Positions 24,096 to 34,900 of a stretch of DNA of 64,000 nucleotides are shown here, piece after piece (the stretch's first letter is position 1; the number at the start of each line of letters is the position of its first letter). The stretch comes from Methanobacterium_B sp963825335 (lineage in GTDB: Archaea > Methanobacteriota > Methanobacteria > Methanobacteriales > Methanobacteriaceae). The stretch lies in the NCBI GenBank assembly GCA_963825335.1, contig CAWGSP010000001.1, forward strand, positions 558,001 to 622,000, given 5' to 3'. Below the pieces are notes generated by a model, which searched no databases, was not told the DNA's origin, and worked only from the letters and a program-made list of their open reading frames with translations. Position numbers and translations under genes: made by a program.

Positions 24096-25394
24096 ATGAC
24101 ACAAATGGATGATGCAAGAAAGGGCATAATAACAGAACAGATGAAATCGGTTGCAAAAATCGAAAATGTTGATGAAGAATTTATCAGAAAATCAGTTGCA
24201 CAGGGAACAATCGCAATTCCAAATAATGTTGGAAGGGATGTTAAACCAGTGGGTATTGGAGCAGGTCTCAGAACCAAAGTTAACGCAACCATCGGAACTT
24301 CTACCGATATCAACGATATTGACATGGAAGTTGCAAAAGCAATGATAGCCATGGAAAACAAGGCAGATACACTGATGGAACTCAGTGTAGGTGGAGATCT
24401 GGATGCAATAAGAAGGAAAATATTGAGCATCACAGACCTTCCAGTTGGAAGTGTGCCATTATACCAAGCTTCAATTGAATGCATAAGAGAACATGGAGCC
24501 GCAATTTATATGGAAGAAGATGCTGTCTTCAAAGCCATAGAAAAACAGGCAAAAGACGGCATAGATTTCATGGCAATACACTGCTCAGTAAACAAAGAAA
24601 CCCTCAAGAGACTCAAGAGACAGGGACGTGAAGGAGGTCTTGTGAGTCGTGGAGGAGCATTTATGTCCGCATGGATGGTTCACAACGAAGTAGAAAATCC
24701 ATTATATAAGAACTATGAATATGTCTTGGATATAGCTAAAGAATATGATTTCGTAATTAGCCTCGCAAACGGTATGAGGGCCGGAGCAATAGCAGACTCA
24801 ACTGATAGAGCACAAGTTCAAGAACTGATTATCTTGGGTGAGCTAGTCGACAGAGCTCGAGAAAGAGGAGTTCAGACAATTGTAGAAGGACCAGGACATA
24901 TCCCATTGAAGGAAATAGCAACAAACGTGATGGTACAGAAAAAACTGTGCAATAATGCCCCATTCTATATGTTAGGGCCAATTGTAACAGACATAGCCCC
25001 AGCATATGACCATATAGTTTCTTCAATAGGTGCTGCACAATCAGCATCTGCAGGAGCGGACTTCATATGTTACGTAACACCTGCAGAACACCTCGCACTT
25101 CCAGGACCAGAAGATGTCAAAGAAGGATTAATAGCAAGTAGAATAGGAGCTTACGTAGGTGATATGGCTAAGGGCATACACAATGGAGAACTTGACCTCG
25201 TAATGGCAAATGCACGTAAAAAACTCGACTGGGAAGGTCAGTATGCTGCAGCAATATGCCCTGCAGATGCTCGGGCAATAAGGGATGCAAAACCACCAGA
25301 AGACCCTGACACATGTACGATGTGTGGAAGCTATTGTGCGGTTAAACTAGTAAATGAATGGTTGGATGACGCTAGTCAGGATGTATTTGACTAA
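24096..25394 (+). CDS. thiC: Phosphomethylpyrimidine synthase ThiC
   Basis: The 432-residue radical SAM enzyme converts aminoimidazole ribotide to the thiamin pyrimidine. Family motifs are 'NVGRDVKPVGIGAGLRTKVNATIGTS' (split: 'VGIGAGLRTKVNATIG'), 'SRGGAFMSAWM', 'EGPGHIPL' and the C-terminal cluster cysteines 'CTMCGSYCAVK'. The C-x2-C-x3-C spacing is one residue shorter than the bacterial form, as usual in archaea. GGTGAT lies four bases before the ATG at 24096, which I prefer over the longer frame. No TPP riboswitch core was seen upstream. Confidence 0.95.
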   Translation: MTQMDDARKGIITEQMKSVAKIENVDEEFIRKSVAQGTIAIPNNVGRDVKPVGIGAGLRTKVNATIGTSTDINDIDMEVAKAMIAMENKADTLMELSVGGDLDAIRRKILSITDLPVGSVPLYQASIECIREHGAAIYMEEDAVFKAIEKQAKDGIDFMAIHCSVNKETLKRLKRQGREGGLVSRGGAFMSAWMVHNEVENPLYKNYEYVLDIAKEYDFVISLANGMRAGAIADSTDRAQVQELIILGELVDRARERGVQTIVEGPGHIPLKEIATNVMVQKKLCNNAPFYMLGPIVTDIAPAYDHIVSSIGAAQSASAGADFICYVTPAEHLALPGPEDVKEGLIASRIGAYVGDMAKGIHNGELDLVMANARKKLDWEGQYAAAICPADARAIRDAKPPEDPDTCTMCGSYCAVKLVNEWLDDASQDVFD

Positions 25395-25561
25395 TATCCT
25401 ACCTTTTTTCTATTAAATTATCCCATATTCATATATCATTTTTTTAAAATCCCAAAAAAATTCTGGATTTTAATATTATTTTTATACAACTTCTTATTAA
25501 ATTAATTAAATTATACTAGTAACGAATCTTAAATAATTATAACAATCTAAAGGTGATGTTA

Positions 25562-27139
25562 TTGAAACACTGGATCGAAAGGATCGCTGATGAACTAAAT
25601 GAAAGAGATGTGAACGAGCATGTAACTGCGAGTGGAACATCAATATCTGGATCTATACATATAGGAAATTCTTGCGACATTTTTATAGCTAATGCCGTCA
25701 CAAATGCCCTTATAAATTTAAAAAATAACTCAAGAACCATATGGATTGCAGATGACCACGACCCTCTAAGAAAGGTTCCTTACCCGCTTCCAGAGTCATA
25801 TGAAAAATATTTGGGTATTCCATATTCTAATATCCCATGCCCCGAAGGTTGCTGCTCAAATTTCGTTGAACACTTTGAAAAACCCCTTTTAAACATACTC
25901 AAAAATTTCGGAATTAAATTAGAAGTTTATTCTGGAGCTAAAATGTACAAAGAAGGTCTTTATGACGATTATATAAGGATAGCATTAGAAAAAGCACCTG
26001 AAATCATAGAGATCTTCAATAAATTCAGAGAACATCCATTAAAGGCTAACTGGTTACCCTACAACCCTATCTGTCAAGAGTGTGGCAGAGTGAACACCAC
26101 ATATGCCCACAGTTATGAAAATGATATCGTAAAATACACGTGCAAATGTGGCCATAAAGGGACAATGGACATCAAATCAGGGCAGGGTAAATTAACATGG
26201 CGTGTTGAATGGGCTGCAAGATGGAAAATATTTGGAATCACATGTGAACCATTCGGAAAAGACCATGCAGCCAGTGGTGGATCTTACGATGTTAGTAAGA
26301 TAATATCAAAGGAAATATTCCAATATCCGGCTCCATATCCCGTACCATACGAATGGATAACCCTTAAAGGAGAATCCATGTCTAAATCACATGGGGTTTT
26401 TTTCACCCCAGAACAATGGTTGCAGATTGCTGAACCAGAGACATTGAACTACTTCATATTCCGAAGCAAACCATTGAAACACAAAGATTTCAGTCCCGAA
26501 ATGCCATTTTTAGATTTCATAGAACAATATGATCGTGTTGAACGAATATATTACGGTGCAGAAGAAGCAGCCTCAGAAAAAGAAGAAGAAAAGCTCAGAA
26601 AAATATATGAAGCATCCCAAATCAAAATTCAAGATAATATACCCTTCCAACCGTCCTATAGATTCATGACGGTAGCTTACCAGATAGCTGGCAGTGACCC
26701 TGAAAAGGTTTTTGAAATACTGAAAAAAAATTCACACCTACCAGAACGCATGCAGGACATAGAATTCGATGATCTAAATGTGGATGATTTAGACAGACTC
26801 AACAAAAGGTTAGGACATGTTAAAAATTGGCTAGAACTCTACGCACCAGAATTTGTGAAGTTCAGTGTGCTTAAAGAAATTCCATCGGTCGAAATAAATG
26901 ACGAACAAAAATTGTTCCTGTTAAAAGTTGCAGATCTGCTTGAAAATGGAAAATTCAATTCTGAAGAATTTCACGACGCAATGTACCTGATAATACATGA
27001 CCTTGATATGAAACCTCAAAAAGCATTTCAATCCATATATAAGGTTATCACAGGTAAAAAACAAGGCCCTAGAGCAGCATCATTTGTTTTATCCCTAGAT
27101 AAAGACCTTGTAATCAAAAGATTCAGGATGGAAGGGTAA
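25562..27139 (+). CDS. lysS: Lysyl-tRNA synthetase, class I
   Basis: The 525-residue enzyme carries class I signatures: 'HIGN' in 'SGSIHIGNSCD' near residue 35 and 'SMSKS' near residue 275, plus a zinc-like pair 'CQECG...CKCG'. This is the archaeal LysRS-I, unrelated to the bacterial class II form. The longest frame starts with a GTG at 25553, but AGGTGAT at 25551-25557 lies four bases before the TTG at 25562, giving the typical 'KHWIERIADEL' N-terminus. No intein or domain loss is seen. Confidence 0.95.
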   Translation: MKHWIERIADELNERDVNEHVTASGTSISGSIHIGNSCDIFIANAVTNALINLKNNSRTIWIADDHDPLRKVPYPLPESYEKYLGIPYSNIPCPEGCCSNFVEHFEKPLLNILKNFGIKLEVYSGAKMYKEGLYDDYIRIALEKAPEIIEIFNKFREHPLKANWLPYNPICQECGRVNTTYAHSYENDIVKYTCKCGHKGTMDIKSGQGKLTWRVEWAARWKIFGITCEPFGKDHAASGGSYDVSKIISKEIFQYPAPYPVPYEWITLKGESMSKSHGVFFTPEQWLQIAEPETLNYFIFRSKPLKHKDFSPEMPFLDFIEQYDRVERIYYGAEEAASEKEEEKLRKIYEASQIKIQDNIPFQPSYRFMTVAYQIAGSDPEKVFEILKKNSHLPERMQDIEFDDLNVDDLDRLNKRLGHVKNWLELYAPEFVKFSVLKEIPSVEINDEQKLFLLKVADLLENGKFNSEEFHDAMYLIIHDLDMKPQKAFQSIYKVITGKKQGPRAASFVLSLDKDLVIKRFRMEG

Positions 27140-27195
27140 TACCATTTAAATCATTTATTTTTTTTATATGGATGTTCAAATAAAGGATCAAAAAT

Positions 27196-27714
27196 ATGAA
27201 ACTAAATATAATAAAAAAAGATTTAATGGACCCATTAGCAGAAATAGACTCGTGTAACCTAAATGTAAACTCTATCCCAGACAATATAAATGTTATTTCT
27301 CTTTTGGATAATACTAAGCCCGGTGCAGATCTAGTACTGTTGTTCATGGAGGAAAATTTGGATGGTAAACAATTCATACATGTAGAAAAACCTGCAGGGG
27401 CTCCTGCTACAACCAATCAACTTCAAAAAGCCAGTGAAGCAGATTTGGTTATTATAGCACTTGGAGATTGTGGTTCATGTTCCAGTTGGGTTATCTTAGA
27501 TGCCATTCGCCTCGAAAAAATGGGAATCCCTACAATATCGATTTGTTCTGAAGTATTTGCTGATTTTGCTCGTAAATTAGCCATTTCTCATGGTGCAGTT
27601 GATTTGAGAATATTCAGTGTTGATCATCCCATTGCAGGTCTATCAAAGGAGGAGATCGATGCTAAAATCATAGCTATTTTCCCGTCCATATGTGCTGCAT
27701 TAAACATCCCCTAA
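27196..27714 (+). CDS. UGSC-like family protein, cysteine form
   Basis: The 172-residue protein contains 'IALGDCGSCSSWVILDAIRL' (residues about 89-108) followed by 'EKMGIPTISICSEVF'. This matches the UGSC family, named for a Sec-Gly-Ser-Cys redox motif; here the Sec is cysteine, giving CGSC. The first third is divergent. Such proteins are thought to be thiol/selenol redox or reductase components, but the reaction is unknown. It is 80 bp upstream of a 392-residue protein, and the two probably form an operon. AAGGA precedes the ATG. Confidence 0.75.
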   Translation: MKLNIIKKDLMDPLAEIDSCNLNVNSIPDNINVISLLDNTKPGADLVLLFMEENLDGKQFIHVEKPAGAPATTNQLQKASEADLVIIALGDCGSCSSWVILDAIRLEKMGIPTISICSEVFADFARKLAISHGAVDLRIFSVDHPIAGLSKEEIDAKIIAIFPSICAALNIP

Positions 27715-27794
27715 TTATATTGGTACAACTATCACAAATGAATTTAAACAATTGAACTCGTTAAATCGTTAAACAAACCGGTTAATGTGAAAAT

Positions 27795-28973
27795 ATGAAC
27801 AAAAAAACTGTAAATAATGACTTAGCATGTGGATGTAGCATCGATGATCTGCTTAAACCAGCCAAGGATCCAGACGAGAATAGACTATGTAAATCCAGCC
27901 AAAATGATTTTGAAGTTTACATAGACCCAGAATCAGATAAAACCAGTCTCGATTTTTATTTACGTAGATTGACTGACGGATTACCAATAATCCCACCAAC
28001 TCGTGAGAAGGTTCAGAAATTTTTAGATTACACAGACAGAAATCCAGATGACTTGATTGCAGTGTTATCTCCACGTCAAGGCAAGGCTACAGCCGAGAAA
28101 ATAGCAGTGAATGCAGTGATGGCCGGTTGTTTACCCCATTTCATGCCAATGGTATTGCACTCTATAAAAGCTCTTTCAAACGAGAAGTTCAATCTTACCG
28201 GTGTTAATGCAACTACACATCCTGTATCAATATGCACCATTCTTAACGGACCCATTGCCAATGAAATAGGAGGATTTTCCGGTGTTGGCTGTCTTGGCCC
28301 AGGTAACATAGCAAATGCCACAATAGGACGTGCTGTGAGGTTATGTTTGATGAACATTGCCGGGGCCATTCCGGGTGTGGGTGACTTTGCTACGATGGGA
28401 TCTCCTGCTAAGTACAGTTTCTGTTTTAAAGAGGCAGAATCTGAAAATCCATGGGAACCTCTTCATATTGAAAGAGGATTTAAAACAGATACGAGTACAG
28501 TAACGGTGATGGGTGTTGAGGCACCTCAAAATGTTAACGACCACCGCAGTAAACATGCCGATGACCTACTCGATACAGTAACAGATACCATATCGACAGC
28601 GGGTTGTAACAACAGCCATGTGCCAGGCGAAGTTCTGATTATTATCAGTCCCGAACACGCTGACATGATTTCTAAAGAAGGCTGGACAAAACAAGACATA
28701 AAAAATTATATCCATAAAAATTCTATTGTTTCTGCAGAAATTGGTGATAGAGGCGGTCGAAAACTCGATAAAAACTTGATATTTGATGGTAAGGTTAGAA
28801 TTACCCGTTCACCAGAAGATGTTGTAATCGTAGTTGCTGGGGGTGCTGGTAGGCACACCATGATCGCCCATGGTTTTGGAACATCTTCGAACTCTGTTAC
28901 CCAACCAATTATTTTCAAAGACGGCGAATCTGTGCTTTCAGTGCAGGATTACAAAAGAAAGGTCATGAAATAA
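27795..28973 (+). CDS. Conserved partner of the UGSC-like protein
   Basis: This 392-residue soluble protein is rich in glycine, with 'PRQGKATAEKIAVNAVMAGCLP', 'GPIANEIGGFSGVGCLGPGNIANATIGRA' (in parts) and 'VVAGGAGRHTMIAHGFG'. I recall it only as a family found beside UGSC-like proteins; no catalytic class is known to me. The N-terminus has a 'CGCSIDDLL' cysteine pair that could bind metal or form a disulfide. The tail 'EDVVIVVAGGAGRH' together with glycine-rich segments suggests nucleotide or substrate loops. Its arrangement after the UGSC-like gene suggests both act on one substrate. Confidence 0.7.
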   Translation: MNKKTVNNDLACGCSIDDLLKPAKDPDENRLCKSSQNDFEVYIDPESDKTSLDFYLRRLTDGLPIIPPTREKVQKFLDYTDRNPDDLIAVLSPRQGKATAEKIAVNAVMAGCLPHFMPMVLHSIKALSNEKFNLTGVNATTHPVSICTILNGPIANEIGGFSGVGCLGPGNIANATIGRAVRLCLMNIAGAIPGVGDFATMGSPAKYSFCFKEAESENPWEPLHIERGFKTDTSTVTVMGVEAPQNVNDHRSKHADDLLDTVTDTISTAGCNNSHVPGEVLIIISPEHADMISKEGWTKQDIKNYIHKNSIVSAEIGDRGGRKLDKNLIFDGKVRITRSPEDVVIVVAGGAGRHTMIAHGFGTSSNSVTQPIIFKDGESVLSVQDYKRKVMK

Positions 28974-28997
28974 ATAAAAAAAAATTGGATCCTCAAA

Positions 28998-29339
28998 TTA
29001 GATTTTTAGCTTCATAGTTGCCCTCTCGAGCACAGAAGTTTTCAACATTTCACTCCAGTCTTTAAATTGAGTATTTGAATCAATAAAACTGTTCCAAGAA
29101 TCTGTGCATATTATATCTTCAAATTCGATCTCATTTTCTATTTTGAACCCACTGCAACCGATCATTTCATCAAATTCTGAAAAGTTCGTGTATTTATTCA
29201 TAAAAGATGTAGTTAAAAGTTCTTTTCTAATATAATTTAGGCTTATTTGACTTATCCTAAATTTATCATCCTTCATTCCATCTATATTTTTATGGAGATT
29301 ATCCATTCTTCTCCGGAGCTTAACATCATCATTTTCCAT
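28998..29339 (-). CDS. Hypothetical protein, 113 residues
   Basis: GGAGG lies seven bases before the ATG at 29339, so this is likely a real gene. The protein is charged and mostly helical with 'NLHKNIDGMKDDKFRISQIS' near the N-terminus and a single 'CSGF' and 'ICTDSW' as cysteine contexts. No family is recognised. It is downstream of and codirectional with nothing closely: nrdD ends or begins about 80 bp away on the same strand upstream side, so it may have its own promoter within 29340-29420. Confidence 0.65.
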   Translation of the reverse strand: MENDDVKLRRRMDNLHKNIDGMKDDKFRISQISLNYIRKELLTTSFMNKYTNFSEFDEMIGCSGFKIENEIEFEDIICTDSWNSFIDSNTQFKDWSEMLKTSVLERATMKLKI

Positions 29340-29420
29340 GCAATATCCTCCATAGATGAACCATTAAAAAAAATAATATTCAAATTGAAGACAGTTCAAA
29401 AATTAAAAAATAAAGGAATT

Positions 29421-31811
29421 TTACAACCTTTTTCTGTCCATTAATTCCTTCATTTTACCAGGGTTCCATCCTCCGCTGGCGGATCTAGATCTTCCAACTT
29501 GTTGGACGTATCCTGTAATACGGTCGTACCATTCAACTTCTGTTACTTCACCGCAAGCTGCACATTGGGTTTGAAGACCTTTCATGAGAGTTTTACATTT
29601 TATACAGAAACTCAATGCTGAACTGTAAGCCCAGAAGCCTATATCCGAATTTTTGGCGATCTTGTTGGTGAGACTCATCAACGAATCAGGGTCGGAATAT
29701 GCTTCACCCATGAAAGCATGGAAAATATGACCGCCGAGTGTTAATGGATGGAATTTTTCCTCGATTCTGATCTTCTCGGGTAAAAGAACATCTGAATTTA
29801 CTGGTACATGGGAAGAGTTGGTGTAGTAAGATGCAACATCGTCTCCCTGTAGTATTGCTTGGTCGCCAAATTTTTCCTTGTCCAACATTGCAAATCTATA
29901 GGCCGTAGATTCTGCAGGGGTTTGGAGTATACTCCATCTGAGTCCTGTATCTTCTGTGAGTTCTTTGGCTCGTTTGTTCATATATTTTATGACTTTCAAA
30001 CCAAAATTCCTAGCATCAGGGTCTTCTATTCCTTCCCCACAGTGGGCTTTGAGCATCTCATTCAAACCCACAAAACCGAATGATAGAGTTGCATTGTCGA
30101 TATTGTAATATCTCTGACCTTCTGATTCTTGTGTTAAGAAGGGTAAGAGGTTATAGTTATCGAGACAGTTCATTGCCTGTTCCCTTCTCAGCATTAAAAC
30201 TTCTTCTCCCAACTGCATATATTTGTCGAGATATTCAAAGACATCCTTATCATCTCGGGATTTGTAAGCTATTCTAGGAAGGTTTAGTGTTACATAGGCA
30301 AGATTTCCTGTCCGTAAACAATCCTGGTCCCATTCCCCTGTCCAGTTATCATTTAGTGAGGTTCTGCAACCCATGTAATTTGCCATATTTCCCCTGTAAT
30401 CAGGTAACATGTTAACAAAATATGCAGTACCATATCTGGCTGAGAGCTCGTGAACACGGCGAATATCCTCTTCGAATTCGTCGTTCATTACATTATCCCT
30501 TAAAACATAAATGGTATTCGGGAACAGGTGTGGTTTTCCATCAGAATCTCCTTCTAATAATGTTTCAGTAAATGCTCTTTGGAGAATCCTTGTTTCTTCT
30601 TCATAATCCCCATAAACCCCTACAAGCTTTCCTTTAGGCCCATATGCTGGTTCATTTTCTAGAAACTTTGGAACGGAAAATTCTAGATTTATGGATGTGA
30701 ATGGTACTTGTGATCCTCGTGCAGCATAAGCCATATTTAAATTATAAATGAACATCTGCACAGCCTGTTTGACCTTTTCATATGAGAGTCCCTTTGCAAA
30801 TGGGGCTACAAAAACATTCCATAGGCTCATTGACTGACCTCCACTCATATTTTGTTGAGCAGCCAGCATGATTTCACCAGAATGATTCATGAGCGTTTCC
30901 ATATGATTAGGGGGCCCTGCTACAGATGTATGATCCCCGGTACCATCGACTTTAAGACCGTGTTTTATGAAAAATCTTAGATCATGCTGAAGACAGTTTA
31001 AAGGTCGTCCAGCGAAAAATTCAAGGTCATGAATATGAATATCTCCACCAAGATGGGCATCTGCAAGTTGCGTTGGTAAAATTCTTAACAGAGCATACTG
31101 TTTAAGTGCTTCGTCTGCAACATACTTGTGTACTGTCTCAGGATTGTGTATCATGTTTGCATTATCACGCGAACCATTACGAATTAGGTTAGTGATGTTG
31201 TAAACCGGTATACCTAGTCTCGTGTACTTCTTACGAATTGTTTCAAGCCCGTGCCCTACGAGTTTGGTGTTTACTATTTCCCTGATCATCGGAGCTGTTA
31301 GGTAGTCAACATCTAGTTTTTTAAGTTCTTTCCAAGTTTCGGTTGCAATTTTCCTTGCGAGTTCTCCCGAAGCATCGGTTTCAACTATCAGAGTTTTTTC
31401 AATTTTCCTCTGATCAAAAGGTTCTATTGTATCCCTTGTTGTTCTCACTCTAAGAGAGTTCGATGACAGATATTTATCTGCGATTTTCCTATCCACCCGT
31501 TTTAGGCAGTCATAGACCAATATCTTTATCTCGGCCGTGGACATACCATCATAAGCTGTCTTTGCAACATAAGATGATATCTTCTCTGCCGCCCATAGTG
31601 GAGCGCCCACCATAAGACATGATTTAACAATCTTCTCGTGTGTGAACCTTTCAAATATTCCATTATTCTTTACGACACATGTCTGTGCCCTTGTAGGAAG
31701 AGCAGCTATTATCCGCTCATTCCTCTCAATATCCTCCTTCATTGGCAACACCTGTATTTTATATTTATCTTTGATACTTTTAAATATTGGTTTTTGAAAG
31801 TCCGGATGCAT
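29421..31811 (-). CDS. nrdD: Anaerobic ribonucleoside-triphosphate reductase
   Basis: The 796-residue protein has an N-terminal ATP-cone (residues about 40-130, 'VVKNNGIFERFTHEKIVKSC'), the glycyl radical NrdD core with 'NCLQHDLRFFIKHGLK', and a C-terminal four-cysteine zinc site 'CIKCKTL...CAACGE'. The glycyl radical segment is 'GRSRSASGGWNPGKMKEL'. It makes deoxynucleotides under anoxia; the activating NrdG is not in this window. The start at 31811 has a weak ribosome site; an internal ATG about 23 codons later could be used instead. No intein is present. Confidence 0.95.
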   Translation of the reverse strand: MHPDFQKPIFKSIKDKYKIQVLPMKEDIERNERIIAALPTRAQTCVVKNNGIFERFTHEKIVKSCLMVGAPLWAAEKISSYVAKTAYDGMSTAEIKILVYDCLKRVDRKIADKYLSSNSLRVRTTRDTIEPFDQRKIEKTLIVETDASGELARKIATETWKELKKLDVDYLTAPMIREIVNTKLVGHGLETIRKKYTRLGIPVYNITNLIRNGSRDNANMIHNPETVHKYVADEALKQYALLRILPTQLADAHLGGDIHIHDLEFFAGRPLNCLQHDLRFFIKHGLKVDGTGDHTSVAGPPNHMETLMNHSGEIMLAAQQNMSGGQSMSLWNVFVAPFAKGLSYEKVKQAVQMFIYNLNMAYAARGSQVPFTSINLEFSVPKFLENEPAYGPKGKLVGVYGDYEEETRILQRAFTETLLEGDSDGKPHLFPNTIYVLRDNVMNDEFEEDIRRVHELSARYGTAYFVNMLPDYRGNMANYMGCRTSLNDNWTGEWDQDCLRTGNLAYVTLNLPRIAYKSRDDKDVFEYLDKYMQLGEEVLMLRREQAMNCLDNYNLLPFLTQESEGQRYYNIDNATLSFGFVGLNEMLKAHCGEGIEDPDARNFGLKVIKYMNKRAKELTEDTGLRWSILQTPAESTAYRFAMLDKEKFGDQAILQGDDVASYYTNSSHVPVNSDVLLPEKIRIEEKFHPLTLGGHIFHAFMGEAYSDPDSLMSLTNKIAKNSDIGFWAYSSALSFCIKCKTLMKGLQTQCAACGEVTEVEWYDRITGYVQQVGRSRSASGGWNPGKMKELMDRKRL

Positions 31812-31958
31812 AATTTACCAACATAAAGAAGTATTTCCTGTGATAATTTATGTTGGATTTGCAAATCTTTCTCTCTAATAATATGATTTGAATTATACAC
31901 GTATTAAATGTTTGGTATGTTACGAATCATTTCTTTTTTTTATTGATAAAATCTACTA

Positions 31959-34900
31959 TCATAGGAATACGTCCAGCGAACTCTGTTTAGATTTATCACT
32001 TTCAAACAAGGAATTTATGCTTGATTCAATCAGCTCTATACGTTGAACTAGATAGTTATCTATGGGGTACCGAGTTGAGAGTTCTTTGGAAATTTCTAGG
32101 TATTTTACAACAGAACCCTTCGAGATACTTAAAATAAGATGGCTTCCACATACACATTCCCCAGAAAGTGGTATTCTCCTATATTTTTTATTACATTTGG
32201 TACATCGGAACTTCTGTCTCGAAAATGCTCTGCTGTTACCGGCCATATCCGGCAGGAAATGGGACATAAGTACCCCTTCAACAACACCCTTCTGATCAAC
32301 AGCCCTGATCCTTTCTGCAAGTTTTATCTGTCCCTCAACCTTCTCCTTCATTGTAGGAAGCATTTTGTAGAGGCAAAGTTTAGGGCCACTGTGAATGCTT
32401 GATGTGTTGTGGGAGAACATAAGCCCTTTATACTGGTCATCGGTACCTAAACGTTTTTTAACATTGTCAATATATTCAAGTACTTCAGATGGTTTTGCAA
32501 ATTCCAAGGTCTTCTCATAGATTTCTAAAGGAATTTGAGACATAGCATCTATATTGTGGGATTCATCATCGATCTCTTCAGGGTCTATTCTCGATGATAA
32601 AACCAGTGGAGCATCCATTCGCCCACCTCTTGAACTGGGAAGATAAACCTTCGAGAAATTTAGTAGGGCATCCAACAACAACATTATAGAATCTTCATCA
32701 CTATCGCAGTTTCTTCTTTTAGCTGAATGGAAGTATGGATGGGCATAACAGCAAGCTGCCTTTGTGAACCCTACGATTCGACCCAAAACACCAGCCGAGG
32801 TATGGGGTGCTAAGCCAACTACCAGCTGACCAACGAGGTCTTCTCTTGATTTTATGTTATAAAATCTGTCCAGCCCATAAAATTCGCTTAGAAGATCATC
32901 AACAAAATTTGAAACTCTTATCAGATATTCTGCACAGTTATCAGAGATTACAACATCTTGAATTTTGATTTCAACTATCTGTTCATTGTCGTCTATTTCT
33001 TGTCCATAAATATCGTCAGTGTATCCTAATTCTCTGAGTTTTTGATGGGTCACTCCAATTTCACGCGGTATAAAATGGGTTAAGGGAAGATTAGTCGAAT
33101 CATGTCTTATAGTAGCATCTTTAAATGTAAAAACACCATTTTTAGATCGGAGTATTCCCTTTTCAAGGGGCTCTGGAAATTTTTCCTCCGATATCATCCC
33201 AATAACTCCTTTTATTTCGTCGATCTTTCTTACACCCACATTTTCATATGCTTTTTTTAATAAATTGGCAAGATTTATTCGTTTTTTTCCAGAACTGGTT
33301 GGAACTGTTCTTGCACCACAAACAGGACATAATGCTTGCATGGATCCAACCCCGCACTCTGTACACTTACACCTTGCAATGTCCACATTAATGTAACCCT
33401 TTTTAGCAGCATCAACAATATTTCGCCTGTTACCACCGTTTGTTCCAATTGGAAATAATGCATGGGGTGCCGGCTTCATTTTCCTTTCTTTAGTCTTTTC
33501 AGGCCTTCCAACTCTTGCACCCAGATATGTTGGTGCTTTGGCCATTATTTTAAATGGAGAAACCTTATTTATCGCATCTACGGTGTTTGAATCGTCTCCC
33601 AGGTCTAAGGGTTTTTTAAGAGTGGAAAAAAGCGCATAGACATGATTACTTGCTAAGTGTATTTTATCCTCTTCAACAATATGCGGTATGCCTAGTACCT
33701 CTAAAATCCGCTTTTCAGGTCCTATCGGGAGAACAAATACTGAATCATTACCCTTGATATCTTCGGCCTCAAGTTTTAATACATCTGAATCATCGATATT
33801 GTCATGCAGAAATGTTAAGAGATCGTTAATATCGTTCTTTGTAACGTCATGGTAAAAATATGTGTAAGCAGGATGTAATGGCACTCGATATTTGCTTGAA
33901 AGTTCTATAGCATTCTTGATATTTATTGGATCTGATTTTAAGGATCTGATATCCAAATCTCCTTCGGTGTAGTTGTCAGCCCTTTCAATAGTTTGTACCC
34001 ACCATTCTTCACACCAGCCAGCAGGGAGTAGATCAAGATTATTTCTTAAAAATTCTCCGAAAGCTACCAACATGTCCCCTAAAAATAGAATTTCATCGAC
34101 CTGATATTTAATTCGCTTTCCTTCTTCTTCTGATTCTACTTTAACAACTGTTCCATCCTTCAGTTTTACAATTGGACCATCTATGCTATCACATGGTACT
34201 ACACAATTACCTTTACCTGGTCTTTCAATTTTCATCTGGGTCCCTACAGCCAGAAATTCCACTATTTCCATGGTGGCTGGATGTATTCCCATGGCTGCAA
34301 GTCCAGCATTTCTTGATCTACCATACCTGAGTCTGAAACCCCCCTTGGCTTGAGGATAAGCAAGTACTGGTCTTCCACCTATAATATCCCTCATGTACTT
34401 ATCATCAACTTTTGGGGCATCATCTTCATTCGTCGGATCTACTGCCTTAGAAAATTCTGTAAGCCATTCCCATCCATCTATCTTCAATTTTTTAGCGTAT
34501 TTCAAAACCTTTGGTGCCTTTTGTATGACCCCTTCCGCAATTGCCAGAAGCGCCCCTCCCCTTATGTTGTTGGTTTCCACCCTTTCAAGATCACGGTGAG
34601 AAACTTCTATTTTATCGGTAGGTTCTCCTGTAACTTCGACAGGAATATTTTTTACCGCTATTCTCACTTCATCTGGTTTTGGAGAGTATTGAAGATTAGT
34701 AACCTCAGATTCGTATAATTCAACTTCTTCCACGTATCTCTCAATTTCTGTGTCAGTTGGTTTATATCGATCTAGATTAAGAGAAAGTCTTATGTAATCA
34801 CCTATAAGTACTGCAAGGGCTGCAGCTGTGCCTCCAGCACTTCTTATTGGACCTGCAAAGTAAACAGCGAGATAATTACCGCCATCTGAATTTCTTTTTA

